Notes: generated by a model not told the origin, from the letters alone. Positions 1-10,074 are shown, numbered from the stretch's first letter. The stretch: DNA of 45,814 bases from Eubacterium sp. (GCA_024697845.1 JAILRZ010000147.1:1-45814), one strand, 5' to 3'. Translations and numbers: made by a program.

Positions 1-201
1 AATAGATAAATATTGTGCCGTTGTTTTATTTACCTGGACTTTCATATTATGACGCGTAGCATCATTATATATCACCTTAACCGGTGTAGTTGCAGCATTT
101 ACAGTTACACCCATATCAATCGTTCCTGAAAAAAATGCACCAATCGCTATTGCAACTACAAAAATCAACTTAATTATCACTGTTTTTATGTAATTTATCA
201 T
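1..201 (-). CDS. Secreted protein, N-terminal fragment (truncated by window edge); paralog of the next gene
   Basis: Minus-strand translation MINYIKTVIIKLIFVVAIAIGAFFSGTIDMGVTVNAATTPVKVIYNDATRHNMKVQVNKTTAQYLSI; hydrophobic signal peptide followed by a block nearly identical to VKAATTPAKIIYDGKTRHNMKIQVNNTSQKYLSI of the 219..2204 ORF. Not in the ORF track because it runs off the window. Confidence 0.85.
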   Translation of the reverse strand, partial: MINYIKTVIIKLIFVVAIAIGAFFSGTIDMGVTVNAATTPVKVIYNDATRHNMKVQVNKTTAQYLSI

Positions 202-218
202 TTTCTGTCACTTCTTTC

Positions 219-2204
219 TTAATCTCTTATTATTCGTATTTTTTTTACTCCTTCGACATTTTCTTCAGTATACAAAAATGTCTCCGGTATTCTTTCAATA
301 CTACCATCATTATATTTTATCCAAATATTATTTCTTCCAACATTGATTGAGTGAGTTTCAAAACGTGGTACATAATTATCATCTGGAGCCTTGAAATCAG
401 AATCTGTTGGAATCTTTGTTCCTACATAAATCCCTGCGATAGCACAATCATACGAAACAATCTGCCCAGATATTTCTTCTTCGCTTACATCTAAGAAATA
501 TCTCATAAATTTTCCATCTAATGTGAAATACGGCTGCTGTAAGTGAATAGGTAATTCATCCTCTTCTGTAACGTAATTATCCAAAAGTGTTGGCATTTTA
601 GGGATTACAATATATTGAGTCCTTGAAGAATAAAAACTTTTTGTTCCTATAGAATTATTTGTATCATGCACATCCCCGAACAAATAATTTGAATGGTAAA
701 TATGCCATGGAACATCCTCCGGTGTTTTATGATTTAAGATTTTAAATATTCCCGGGTCAGCTCCACACTTAAAATACCATTCACCACCTTTTCTAATCAT
801 AAAGTGAAAGTCAGTCTCATTGTATAATTTGTAGTCCTGTTCAGATACCGTTCTAACAGCAATTAAGTAGTGATTCTCATCTGTCGGATAATTAGGATTA
901 TTATCACTTCCTGTCAATTTAATTGCTTCACCACCTCTAGCTTTAACATCACTTAAAACATTATCTACCACCTGATCCAAGGAATAGAAGTCATGATTTA
1001 ATTCCTTGCCGGAAAACTGTCCTGGGCATACTGAATAATTACGATATGCATATCTCCAGCAATTAACTACAAAACCATAGCAATTAGAAGATGTTATTTT
1101 CTGACTTTCCAAGATGCAATCTCTTGTATCACATATCCCTATATTATTTCCCACTTCGTAAACAGGTCCATATCCATCTCTATCTTCTGGGAGTAAACTA
1201 TTTCCAAAATAATCGTATCCTAGGTTTTTTCTTCTAATCTCATTGGCTGAATAATTATATATTCCAGTACCTTTTACTCCGATTCCATAAGGATCACTTT
1301 TTGCTGGTTCAATAACATGAACATTGTAATATGCACAAGTATTTCCGTATGCTGACTTAATTTCAATTTTTGTTGAACCATATGATTTTCCGGTAATTGT
1401 TCCATCAGAAGATACAGTGGCAATATTCGTATTTAAACTACGATATGTAACCTTCTTAGATGCATAACTTGGAGTGACAGTAAACGTTGTGTTCATTTTC
1501 ACTGTTCCATTCAGTTCAAGTATATACGCCCTTACTCCTCCATCAATTTTCGTTGGTGCTTCAATTGTCTGAACATCTTCTTTTTTAACGAAACCATGAG
1601 ATTCCCCATCTAAATATTTTACGCCATCAGGATCATTAACAAAAAAATATCCTCCACAACTATAGGCAATCTTATATTTCTTTCCAGTCGGCTGATATCC
1701 AATATCAGCCTGCACTTCATAGTCTGCAGTAGTTGCACCTCTGTAAACATGAATCGGTCGAATTGAAGCGCACATATAATCCGGAATATCTGTATATACC
1801 GAAATACCTATTTGCTCTTTCAAAGTGCCTTTCTTTTCAGTAACAATTTTTGCTGTAAGTGTTGCATGCCCTTCACTACCTGTAGCTTTAAGTTTACATT
1901 TACAGTTTTCCTTTTTTCCATTTACACTAACAACATTAAAAAGTTTTGTGTTAGAACTTTTCCATTCAACTGAGCTAACCTTTCCGCAGCTACTAGGCAC
2001 ATCAATCGATAAATACTTCTGAGATGTATTATTTACCTGAATTTTCATATTATGACGAGTTTTTCCATCATAAATAATCTTCGCTGGAGTAGTTGCCGCC
2101 TTTACAGTTTGCCCGCTTACTGCAACTACACTAAATAATACTCCAAAGGTTACTGCCATAGTTGCTAGACATTTCATTGTCTTTTGTTTTACTAAATTTT
2201 TCAT
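219..2204 (-). CDS. Secreted Ig-like (Big2-type) protein with C-terminal predicted Cys/His papain-like (NlpC/P60-like) domain
   Basis: Signal peptide; Big2-like stretch VTYRSLNTNIATVSSDGTITGKSYGSTKIEIKSAYG; NCYGFVVNCW ... DFHFMIRKGGEWYFKCGADPG resembling NCYAYA...DYHFYR..WSHKPG-type proteins (from memory). Confidence 0.7.
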   Translation of the reverse strand: MKNLVKQKTMKCLATMAVTFGVLFSVVAVSGQTVKAATTPAKIIYDGKTRHNMKIQVNNTSQKYLSIDVPSSCGKVSSVEWKSSNTKLFNVVSVNGKKENCKCKLKATGSEGHATLTAKIVTEKKGTLKEQIGISVYTDIPDYMCASIRPIHVYRGATTADYEVQADIGYQPTGKKYKIAYSCGGYFFVNDPDGVKYLDGESHGFVKKEDVQTIEAPTKIDGGVRAYILELNGTVKMNTTFTVTPSYASKKVTYRSLNTNIATVSSDGTITGKSYGSTKIEIKSAYGNTCAYYNVHVIEPAKSDPYGIGVKGTGIYNYSANEIRRKNLGYDYFGNSLLPEDRDGYGPVYEVGNNIGICDTRDCILESQKITSSNCYGFVVNCWRYAYRNYSVCPGQFSGKELNHDFYSLDQVVDNVLSDVKARGGEAIKLTGSDNNPNYPTDENHYLIAVRTVSEQDYKLYNETDFHFMIRKGGEWYFKCGADPGIFKILNHKTPEDVPWHIYHSNYLFGDVHDTNNSIGTKSFYSSRTQYIVIPKMPTLLDNYVTEEDELPIHLQQPYFTLDGKFMRYFLDVSEEEISGQIVSYDCAIAGIYVGTKIPTDSDFKAPDDNYVPRFETHSINVGRNNIWIKYNDGSIERIPETFLYTEENVEGVKKIRIIRD

Positions 2205-2251
2205 TTTCTTTCTTATGGGTTTTATCCATAAATCTCCTTTCTTTTTTTATT

Positions 2252-2281
2252 AAAAAAAGTTGTGCCAGGCACAACTTTTTC
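2252..2281 (-). terminator. Rho-independent-like hairpin (AAAAAAAGTTGTGCC A GGCACAACTTTTT)
   Basis: Near-perfect inverted repeat gttgtgcc/ggcacaac flanked by A and T runs; lies between spoVAC and the secreted protein gene. Confidence 0.5.
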
Positions 2282-2537
2282 TCATCAGAATTCAGTTATT
2301 TCGATTTCATACTCATTTTCAAAATACTAACCCTATAACTTCATACTATTTTGCCCACCGAGGAGTATAGTTCCTAACAATTCTCTTTGTCAATATTTCT
2401 TCACATTTTGCCCAATAATAGTCAAAAAAAGCAACACTAGTCAATTTTTCCGCACATTTATATCACTTTTTAACCGTTAATTAAATTTGACAACCATATC
2501 ATGTCATTTAGTTGTCCATAAGTGTTTTAACGTCCCC

Positions 2538-2996
2538 TTATTTTTTTATCCAAACTATAATTCCCCAGTAAATTATCCCCACAATCCAACTAGAAATAAT
2601 TCCATACAAAATCACCGGCCCGGCGATGGTAAAAATCTTTGCTCCTAATCCCAGCACTTCTCCTTCCATCCGGTACTCAATAGCTGAGGCTGCCACGCCA
2701 TTGGCGAATCCCGTAATCGGCACCAGCGTACCGGCACCACCGTATTTCGCAAGTTTTGCATAAATACCGGTTCCTGTGAGTAGCGTACTGATAAATATCA
2801 ATGTAATCGTTGTCCAATAAGCAGCGCTTTCCTGATTTAGACCAATCTTCTGAAATCCCTCTAGAAATCCCTGGCCGACGAAACAGATTGTGCCGCCAAT
2901 GAAAAATGCATGAAGCATATCCTTTGGCAAACTGTTGTTAGGTGTTATTTTTTTCACATAATCGTTATACTGCTTTTTCTCCGCATCACTTATCAT
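2538..2996 (-). CDS. spoVAC: Stage V sporulation protein AC
   Basis: HAFFIGGTICFVGQGF...LLTGTGIYAKLAKYGGAGTLVPITGFANGVAASAIEYRMEGEVLGLGAKIFTIAGPVI matches SpoVAC; operon context. Confidence 0.92.
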   Translation of the reverse strand: MISDAEKKQYNDYVKKITPNNSLPKDMLHAFFIGGTICFVGQGFLEGFQKIGLNQESAAYWTTITLIFISTLLTGTGIYAKLAKYGGAGTLVPITGFANGVAASAIEYRMEGEVLGLGAKIFTIAGPVILYGIISSWIVGIIYWGIIVWIKK

Positions 2997-3017
2997 GATT
3001 TCAATTTCTCCTTCCCA

Positions 3018-3473
3018 TCACATCCAAAAATGAATAAAACACCAAATAGTTTTTCCCAATGCCGTAAACAATATAATTGTACCCACACCTTTCGCTAACT
3101 TTACCCGTCTGGAAAAAATGGCAATTCCATTTAATGCTTCTGCTAGTGACACTGCCAGACACCCCACAAAAATGCCCTGCATCATTCCCATAACTGCGAG
3201 AAATAATTCATTTCCCCCAAATGAAATCCCATTTTTTTCTCCAAAAATCCAGAAGAGATTCCATCCGATTCCTCCTAAACAAATCACAGACTCATATTTT
3301 CTGACAAAACCCGCTGTATGAGTCTTATCTGCCATTCTCGTAATGACACCTGTGGTCGTAATCAACGCAAACACACCGGCTGCAATAACCATTCCTGCGC
3401 TAAATCCTAAAACCGACAAAAACAAATAAACTTTTCCCATCCTATTTTTTATTGAACCTTCCGAATTCTTCAA
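3018..3473 (-). CDS. spoVAB: Stage V sporulation protein AB
   Basis: Multi-TM protein between spoVAA and spoVAC, with SpoVAB-like GFSAGMVIAAGVFALITTTGVITRMADKT. Confidence 0.88.
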   Translation of the reverse strand: MKNSEGSIKNRMGKVYLFLSVLGFSAGMVIAAGVFALITTTGVITRMADKTHTAGFVRKYESVICLGGIGWNLFWIFGEKNGISFGGNELFLAVMGMMQGIFVGCLAVSLAEALNGIAIFSRRVKLAKGVGTIILFTALGKTIWCFIHFWM

Positions 3474-4056
3474 TAATCGTCAAATTGATTTCCTTTTCAT
3501 ATTTCCGCATTTCAACTTCAATTGGAGTAGGATCCTTCGATAATTTCACATTAAAGAAATGATTATAAAAGACGAGAATTCCTATTCCAATTCCAAGCGA
3601 ATAACCGGTTTCTATCAGTCGTATTCCCAAGTGCTGATTCACGGAAAATTTGGAAACAATCTGCCGGAACATTTCATAAATCCCTGCATCGTTATTAAAT
3701 GCCATAATTGAAAATCCGGCCCCAAAAAATAAAATGATACAAATCATCAAGACTTTCGCAATTTCCAAAATGCGATGCCTTGATTTTTGATTTTGGAACA
3801 TCACCACGCACTCTGTTTCTCCAATACATTCAATATCCACTTCCGGATACTTTTTTTGTACAATACGAATAATGTCCATGACGGATGTGACATATCTGTT
3901 TTGTCCACGACTTTTATTTTCCAGAAGGATTACCCCGGAAATATTTTGAATCACTTTCTTGTTTGTGCAGGAAAGTTCAGCAATATCTCCGATGGTCACC
4001 TTACTGTGTTCCAGGTTTTTAGCCTGATCTAATTTGATATATAATGTTTCACTCAT
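3442..4056 (-). CDS. spoVAA: Stage V sporulation protein AA
   Basis: LYIKLDQAKNLEHSKVTIGDIAELSCTNKKV N-terminal domain plus TM C-terminus; position after sigF. Confidence 0.88.
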   Translation of the reverse strand: MSETLYIKLDQAKNLEHSKVTIGDIAELSCTNKKVIQNISGVILLENKSRGQNRYVTSVMDIIRIVQKKYPEVDIECIGETECVVMFQNQKSRHRILEIAKVLMICIILFFGAGFSIMAFNNDAGIYEMFRQIVSKFSVNQHLGIRLIETGYSLGIGIGILVFYNHFFNVKLSKDPTPIEVEMRKYEKEINLTIIEEFGRFNKK

Positions 4057-4112
4057 ATTTTCCTCTATAAGATGCTATTTAAGGATAATATGTACTTTTT
4101 CTCTTTTTTTAT

Positions 4113-4820
4113 TCAGGGCGAAACCATGGAGATTCGCATTTTCTGAATTATTTTTTTCTCCATTCTTGATACCCGCACCTGGGATATTTTTAGTAATGTT
4201 CCCACCTCCTGTTGCGTTTTGTTTTCATAATAACGGAGTCGAATTATTTTTTGTTCTACTTTTTCCAATTTATCCAAAGCCTGCTGAATTGTCAGTCGGT
4301 CTTCAATCCGCTGTGTAAAGTCTTCTTCATTTCCTATTGTTTCCAAAAGAGTTCGTTCCGTTTCATCTTTTCGGTCATAAGACAACACTCCTCTCTCATA
4401 ACCGATTGCATCCACGATTTCTTCCTTTAAAAGTCCACTTTCCTTTGAAATCCAATCCAAATCCGGCTCCATCCCATACAGTTTCATATATTTTTGACGT
4501 GCGGCATTGATTTTCCCTTGATTTTCCTTTAATTTCCTGCCAACCTTCAACAATCCGTCATCTCGTAGAAATCGTCTGATTTCCCCCAAAATCATCGGAA
4601 CCGCATAGGTCGAAAAAGCCACATTAAAACGAACATCAAACCGGTCAATGGCCTTTATCAATCCAATACAACCAATCTGATATAAATCTTCCTTTTCATA
4701 TCCCCTGTTTTGAAAGCGATTAACAACACTCCATATAAGACCTGTATTCTCTTCCATTAGTTTTGCTCTGGATAATTTGTCCCCTGCATAAGCCTTTTTC
4801 ACTAATTCCATATGTTCCAT
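4113..4820 (-). CDS. sigF: RNA polymerase sporulation sigma factor SigF
   Basis: Sigma-70 region 2 (GYEKEDLYQIGCIGLIKAIDRFDVRFNVAFSTYAVPMILGEIRRFLRD) and region 4 (RYYENKTQQEVGTLLKISQVRVSRMEKK); preceded by spoIIAB. Confidence 0.95.
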   Translation of the reverse strand: MEHMELVKKAYAGDKLSRAKLMEENTGLIWSVVNRFQNRGYEKEDLYQIGCIGLIKAIDRFDVRFNVAFSTYAVPMILGEIRRFLRDDGLLKVGRKLKENQGKINAARQKYMKLYGMEPDLDWISKESGLLKEEIVDAIGYERGVLSYDRKDETERTLLETIGNEEDFTQRIEDRLTIQQALDKLEKVEQKIIRLRYYENKTQQEVGTLLKISQVRVSRMEKKIIQKMRISMVSP

Positions 4821-4823
4821 TGT

Positions 4824-5324
4824 TTACACTGCCTTTATCTTTTTTATTTTCTTTTTCATTGTGATTTTCGTCCCCGAACCCAGTTCTGATTCCACCTTCA
4901 ACTCATCCATGAACATTTCCATAAACATAAATCCCATTCCGGCTCTCTCCAGTTCCGGTTTCGTGGTAAACAGCGGTTCTTTTGCCTGTACAATATTCTC
5001 AATCCCTTTGCCAAAATCCTCCACTTCCAATGTAATCAGATTCTCTGTTCTTTTTTGTTTTCCGGAATCATCATATTTTTTCTGAATCAGTTTTCCTCGT
5101 AGTACAATCTTTCCTCCCTGTTCTTCATATCCGTGAATAATGGAATTTGTTACAGCCTCGGAAACAGCTGTCTTGATTTCATCTAATTCTTCAATGGTGG
5201 GATCCACCATCGTTAAAAATCCAGACACAACAATTCTTGCCAGTGCCTCGTTTTCCGACACCGCATCCATTTCAATTTGAACATTATTTTCAAACACTTT
5301 ATTTTCCATAATTCCAGTCCTCAT
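4824..5324 (-). CDS. spoIIAB: Anti-sigma F factor SpoIIAB
   Basis: HATPase-type motifs EAVTNSIIHGYE, DFGKGIENI, GMGFMFMEMFMDELKVESELGSGTKI; operon order. Confidence 0.95.
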   Translation of the reverse strand: MRTGIMENKVFENNVQIEMDAVSENEALARIVVSGFLTMVDPTIEELDEIKTAVSEAVTNSIIHGYEEQGGKIVLRGKLIQKKYDDSGKQKRTENLITLEVEDFGKGIENIVQAKEPLFTTKPELERAGMGFMFMEMFMDELKVESELGSGTKITMKKKIKKIKAV

Positions 5325-5625
5325 CCTTCTCCATTATTTTATACAACCCGGAAATGAGCAAAATCCGCTCAATTGTAGGGCTGACATTTCTTGCAATCAA
5401 TTTTCCCTTCGTTTTGATTCGTTTGAACCTCCCAATAATTGCCCCTACACCGGAGCTGTCCATAAACTCTGTGTTCTGAAAATCAAAAACAATTCCCTCT
5501 AACGGCGTAGATACCAAATACCAATCCGTTTGTTCCGTAACCTGTTTGGCACTGTGATGATCAAACTCCTTCGGTAATCTGACCACCAGCATATTTTCTT
5601 TGACTTGATACAAAATTTCTTCCAT
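5299..5625 (-). CDS. spoIIAA: Anti-sigma F factor antagonist SpoIIAA
   Basis: STAS domain with phosphoserine motif VFDFQNTEFMDSSGVGAIIGRFKRI. Confidence 0.95.
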   Translation of the reverse strand: MEEILYQVKENMLVVRLPKEFDHHSAKQVTEQTDWYLVSTPLEGIVFDFQNTEFMDSSGVGAIIGRFKRIKTKGKLIARNVSPTIERILLISGLYKIMEKDEDWNYGK

Positions 5626-5645
5626 ACTTTCCTCCTAAAAACAAA

Positions 5646-5678
5646 AAAGAGAAGAATCCTATTTTGATTCTTCTCTTT
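5646..5678 (-). terminator. Rho-independent terminator after the TPR gene
   Basis: 13-bp perfect stem aaagagaagaatc/gattcttctcttt, followed on the minus strand by TTTTTGTTTTT. Confidence 0.85.
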
Positions 5679-5692
5679 CGTAATCTAATTCA

Positions 5693-7171
5693 TTATTCAA
5701 TATCTTCCAGATCTTCACCCTCATCACCGGAGTTTTCATCAGCTCCGCCATCCTCTGAGTCTCCACCATCAGATGCCTGGGTTTTTGATACACTGTAATG
5801 CTCTGAATCCGGGAACTTCTCAACAATCTTTTTAAAAGTATCCTTTGCCTTCTTTTCATCTCCGGAATTCTTATAAGCCCACGCCATATAATAATAAGCA
5901 TCATCATTATCTTTGTCCACTTCAATGCACTTCTTAAACTGAGAAATCGCTTTATCATAGTCCCCATTCTCATATGCGGAAAAGCCTTCATCATATGCAT
6001 TGGAAGCCATCTTGGATGATAATTCTTTTGTAAGTTTGTCATAAACAGAACGGAAATTATCCATATCCATTCCATCTTTTGTATTAATCTTATTTAATGA
6101 TTCAACACTCTTATCCGTGTTATTATTTAAATAAGCCTGAACCGCTGCAAGCAAATATTTATAATTATTGTCCACAGTTTTCTGATGCTTGTCAGCGCTT
6201 CCCTTCTCATCAGCAAGAATATCATAATCTTTCTTCAAAGCCGTATATTCGGATTCCAGAGAATCATAGGTAGAAGATTTAATTGCAATTTCACGCTTAT
6301 ATTCCACAGCTTGCTCGTTCTTTTCTTCCATAACCTTGGACATTCTGGCTGGTGTTACAACAAAGTATATCAGAGCTGCACCAATAAGCAGTCCTAAAAC
6401 CATATGAAGAATACTTTGTGCTCCGCTGACTGCCTCTTTGAAATTATTGTTTGGAATGATTACATCATTACCGCTTAAATATTCCCTGTCAACCAGTACT
6501 CCGCGAAGATTTCTTCTTCGTTCCATCCGTCCATCCGGATCCGTTTTCTTTTCTTCCTCTGCATATTCATTAATTTCTCTTAAATAACGAATACTTAAAG
6601 GATTACATTTATCAACCTTTAAGGATTTCTTAATGGTTCGTTTTGCACGTTCATACTGTCCCTGCTTCATATAAAGCAGACATAACAACTGAGAAGCCTT
6701 AACCAGTTTCGGATTCTGATTCAATACCTTCTTCAACTGAATAATCGCCATGTCATCAGTGTCATGCTTTGCATAGTTCAGTGCAACGTTAAATTTCTTG
6801 ATTGTTCTGTTAAGTTCATCAATCTTACTTTTTTCCTGCTGGATTGCTAGCAGATACTTGTCTGCCGGATTATTGTCCGGCTGAATATTGGTACTCATTA
6901 CCCATTCGGAAAATGCCTGAACGGTCTCACCCATTTCAAAGTAAACCAATCCCAAAAGATTTCTTGCATCAATGTTTCTCTTGTTCAATTTAACACTTCG
7001 ACGCAATGTATCCACAGCTCCGGATAAATCTCTGTTTTTGGCTTTTGTAAGACCGGCGTTATAGTAAGTATTTGACAATCTCACGATTCTTTTATAAACA
7101 CTCACGTCCATTCCACAGTTTCCGCAGAAATCACTGTTGGTCAGAACGCTACCACAGTTATAGCATATCAT
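5693..7171 (-). CDS. Membrane-anchored TPR protein with N-terminal zinc ribbon
   Basis: CYNCGSVLTNSDFCGNCGMD zinc ribbon; TPR units; TM segment ILHMVLGLLIGAALIYFVVTPA; C-terminal TPR (AYENGDYDKAISQFKKCIEVDKDNDDAYYYMAWAYKNSGDEKKAKDTF). Confidence 0.85.
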   Translation of the reverse strand: MICYNCGSVLTNSDFCGNCGMDVSVYKRIVRLSNTYYNAGLTKAKNRDLSGAVDTLRRSVKLNKRNIDARNLLGLVYFEMGETVQAFSEWVMSTNIQPDNNPADKYLLAIQQEKSKIDELNRTIKKFNVALNYAKHDTDDMAIIQLKKVLNQNPKLVKASQLLCLLYMKQGQYERAKRTIKKSLKVDKCNPLSIRYLREINEYAEEEKKTDPDGRMERRRNLRGVLVDREYLSGNDVIIPNNNFKEAVSGAQSILHMVLGLLIGAALIYFVVTPARMSKVMEEKNEQAVEYKREIAIKSSTYDSLESEYTALKKDYDILADEKGSADKHQKTVDNNYKYLLAAVQAYLNNNTDKSVESLNKINTKDGMDMDNFRSVYDKLTKELSSKMASNAYDEGFSAYENGDYDKAISQFKKCIEVDKDNDDAYYYMAWAYKNSGDEKKAKDTFKKIVEKFPDSEHYSVSKTQASDGGDSEDGGADENSGDEGEDLEDIE

Positions 7172-7186
7172 CTACTTTTTCACCTA

Positions 7187-7330
7187 TTATTCTTCGCCTT
7201 TCAAACCTTTTACCATATCAATCATAATATCTGTAATGTCAGAGATATTATTGTTGTAAATCGCATCTTCTGCCTCTTCAATCTCTAAACTAGGATGAAA
7301 CTTTTGAATTTCTTCTTCAAAATTAATCAT
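7187..7330 (-). CDS. Small acidic hypothetical protein (47 aa)
   Basis: MINFEEEIQKFHPSLEIEEAEDAIYNNNISDITDIMIDMVKGLKGEE; RBS AAAGGAG upstream of ATG; sits just upstream of the TPR gene. Below the ORF-track length cutoff. Confidence 0.75.
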   Translation of the reverse strand: MINFEEEIQKFHPSLEIEEAEDAIYNNNISDITDIMIDMVKGLKGEE

Positions 7331-7357
7331 TTAAATTCTCCTTTTAGTCAATCCTCT

Positions 7358-7379
7358 CGGTGGAAGCTTCCTTCCACCG
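7358..7379 (-). terminator. Hairpin downstream of valS (weak or no U tract)
   Basis: 9-bp perfect stem CGGTGGAAG cttc CTTCCACCG between valS and the 47-aa ORF. Confidence 0.45.
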
Positions 7380-7397
7380 GAGAATCAATTCCATGTT

Positions 7398-10046
7398 TTA
7401 CTTTTTCAACTGTTCAAGCTGAGCAGTTACCTGTTCCATCATCTGCTCATATTTTGCTTTCTTTTCTTTCTCTTCGTTGATTTTCTTTTCAGGAGCCTTA
7501 TTGACAAAGTTTGGATTGCTAAGCATTCCGTTAACACGTGCAAGCTCCTTATTTAATTTTTCTACTTCTTTTTCAAGACGTTCAATCTCCTTGGAAATAT
7601 CAACCAATTCAGCAAAAGGCATATAGATGGTTGCCTTTGGAATTACAACGGAAACTGCATTATCTTCAATTCCTGTCTTGTCTTCCTGAATTACTACTTC
7701 ACTGGCATAACCCAATGTTGCAAAGAACACCTTTCCGCTTTCGAAAATCTTTCTCACTTCAGCATCTTCAGAAACAACAAATACTTTTGCTTTCTTAGAT
7801 GGTGCAACATTCATTTCAGAACGTCGGTTACGAATTGCACGAACCGCTTCCTTGATGGTTTCTACTGCTGTTTCTTCTTTTTCGAAATTATAAACCTCGT
7901 CAAATTCAGGCCATGTAGAAATCATAATTGATTCTTCTTCCTCCTGAAGATTACAGAAAATTTCTTCTGTAATAAATGGCATATAAGGGTGAAGAAGTTT
8001 CAATCCATCAATAAGAACTTTTTTCAAAGTCCATAACGCAGCGTACTTTGTATCGTCGTTATCATTGTACAATCTTGGCTTAACCATTTCAATATACCAA
8101 TCACAAAATTCTTCCCAAATAAATTCATAAATTTTGTCGGCTGCGATACCAAGTTCATACTTATCCAGATTTTCTGTCACATCCTTTGCTAATTTGTTGA
8201 CTTTTGACAGAATCCATTTATCCGCATCTGTTAAGTTTTCCGGCTTATTGGACAAATCAATGTTTTCTTCCGGAAGGTTCATCATAATGAAACGAGACGC
8301 ATTCCAAACTTTATTTGCAAAGTTTCTGGATGCTTCTACTCGTTCCCAGTAGAAACGCATATCATTACCAGGTGCATTACCGGTAATCAATGTGAATCGA
8401 AGTGCATCCGCACCATACTTGTCAATTACTTCCAATGGATCAATTCCATTTCCTAAAGATTTACTCATCTTTCTTCCTTGGTCATCACGAACCAGTCCGT
8501 GGAATACTACGGTGTGGAACGGAAGCTTTCCTGTATGCTCTAATCCTGAGAATACCATTCGAATAACCCAGAAGAAAATAATATCGTAACCTGTTACCAA
8601 TACATCTGTCGGATAGAAATACTCATAGTCTTCTGTTTTTTCAGGCCATCCTAACGTAGAGAAAGGCCATAAAGCTGAGGAGAACCATGTATCCAGAGTA
8701 TCTTCATCCTGCTTGAAATGATTCTTTCCACACTTTGGACATACTTCCGGAGCTTCTTTGGAAACAACAACTTCTCCACAATCCTGACAATAATATGCAG
8801 GAATTCTGTGTCCCCACCAAAGCTGTCTGGAAATACACCAGTCACGAATATTCTCTAACCAGTTATAATATGTCTTATCCATTCTTTCAGGAATCAGTTT
8901 TAAGTCTCCATTCTTAACTGCATCCATAGCCGGTTTTGCAAGTTCTTTCATAGCAACAAACCACTGTGGCTTAATCATTGGTTCTACAGCCGTCTTACAA
9001 CGGTCGTGAGTACCAACGCTATGAACCAAATCTTCTGTTTCTACTAAAAGACCTAATTCTTCCAAATCCTTTAAGATTGCTTTTCTTGCTTCATAACGGT
9101 CCATTCCGGCATACTTGCCACCTACTTCATTAACGGTACCGTCATCATTTAACATATTGATTTCCGGAAGATTATGACGCTTTCCAACTTCATAATCGTT
9201 CGGGTCATGGGCAGGTGTAATCTTAACAACACCGGTTCCCTTGGTCATATCTGCATGTTCATCTGCAATAACCGGAATCTGGCGACCTGTTAATGGTAAT
9301 TCAACCATCTTTCCGATGAGATCCTGATATCTTTCATCTTCAGCATTCACTGCAACTGCAGTATCGCCCAATAAAGTTTCCGGACGAGTTGTTGCAATTT
9401 CCAAGAATCGTCCTTCTTCCCCTACTACCGGATAATTGATGTGCCAGAAATGTCCATTCATATCTACGTGTTCTACTTCCGCATCGGAAATAGATGTCTG
9501 ACATACCGGACACCAGTTAATTAATCTGGAACCCTTATAGATTAACTTCTTATTATATAATTTAACAAATACATCCTGAACTGCATCAGAGCAACCTTCA
9601 TCCATAGTAAAACGTTCTCTGTCCCAGTCTGCAGAAGATCCCAATTTTTTTAACTGGTTAATAATACGTCCGCCGTATTCTTCCTTCCAGTCCCAGGCTC
9701 TTTCCAAAAAGCCTTCTCGTCCAAGGTCTTCCTTGTTGATTCCCTGCTCTTTTAAAGCATCAATAATCTTAACTTCTGTAGCAATGGAAGCATGGTCTGT
9801 TCCCGGCTGCCATAACGCATTGTATCCCTGCATACGTTTTACTCTGATTAAAATATCCTGCATGGTGTTATCCAGAGCATGTCCCATATGCAACTGTCCT
9901 GTAATATTTGGTGGTGGCATTACAATTGTAAATGGCTTTTTACTTCTATCTGCCTCCGCATGAAAATATTTCTTTTCTGTCCATTTTTGATACAGTCTGT
10001 CTTCAATCTCTGCCGGACTGTAATTCTTTGCAATTTCCTTCTTCAT
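7398..10046 (-). CDS. valS: Valyl-tRNA synthetase
   Basis: [15 protein letters not shown] (HIGH), [14 protein letters not shown] (KMSKS), C-terminal coiled coil; T-box leader upstream. Confidence 0.98.
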   Translation of the reverse strand: MKKEIAKNYSPAEIEDRLYQKWTEKKYFHAEADRSKKPFTIVMPPPNITGQLHMGHALDNTMQDILIRVKRMQGYNALWQPGTDHASIATEVKIIDALKEQGINKEDLGREGFLERAWDWKEEYGGRIINQLKKLGSSADWDRERFTMDEGCSDAVQDVFVKLYNKKLIYKGSRLINWCPVCQTSISDAEVEHVDMNGHFWHINYPVVGEEGRFLEIATTRPETLLGDTAVAVNAEDERYQDLIGKMVELPLTGRQIPVIADEHADMTKGTGVVKITPAHDPNDYEVGKRHNLPEINMLNDDGTVNEVGGKYAGMDRYEARKAILKDLEELGLLVETEDLVHSVGTHDRCKTAVEPMIKPQWFVAMKELAKPAMDAVKNGDLKLIPERMDKTYYNWLENIRDWCISRQLWWGHRIPAYYCQDCGEVVVSKEAPEVCPKCGKNHFKQDEDTLDTWFSSALWPFSTLGWPEKTEDYEYFYPTDVLVTGYDIIFFWVIRMVFSGLEHTGKLPFHTVVFHGLVRDDQGRKMSKSLGNGIDPLEVIDKYGADALRFTLITGNAPGNDMRFYWERVEASRNFANKVWNASRFIMMNLPEENIDLSNKPENLTDADKWILSKVNKLAKDVTENLDKYELGIAADKIYEFIWEEFCDWYIEMVKPRLYNDNDDTKYAALWTLKKVLIDGLKLLHPYMPFITEEIFCNLQEEEESIMISTWPEFDEVYNFEKEETAVETIKEAVRAIRNRRSEMNVAPSKKAKVFVVSEDAEVRKIFESGKVFFATLGYASEVVIQEDKTGIEDNAVSVVIPKATIYMPFAELVDISKEIERLEKEVEKLNKELARVNGMLSNPNFVNKAPEKKINEEKEKKAKYEQMMEQVTAQLEQLKK

Positions 10047-10074
10047 TCTTTTTCTCTCCTTTTAAGTGATTTTC

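Noticed and set aside
5659-6075. 138-aa minus-strand ORF overlapping the TPR gene C-terminus
   Set aside because: Out-of-frame overlap rich in Met/Arg/Ile; the TPR frame is clearly the coding one.
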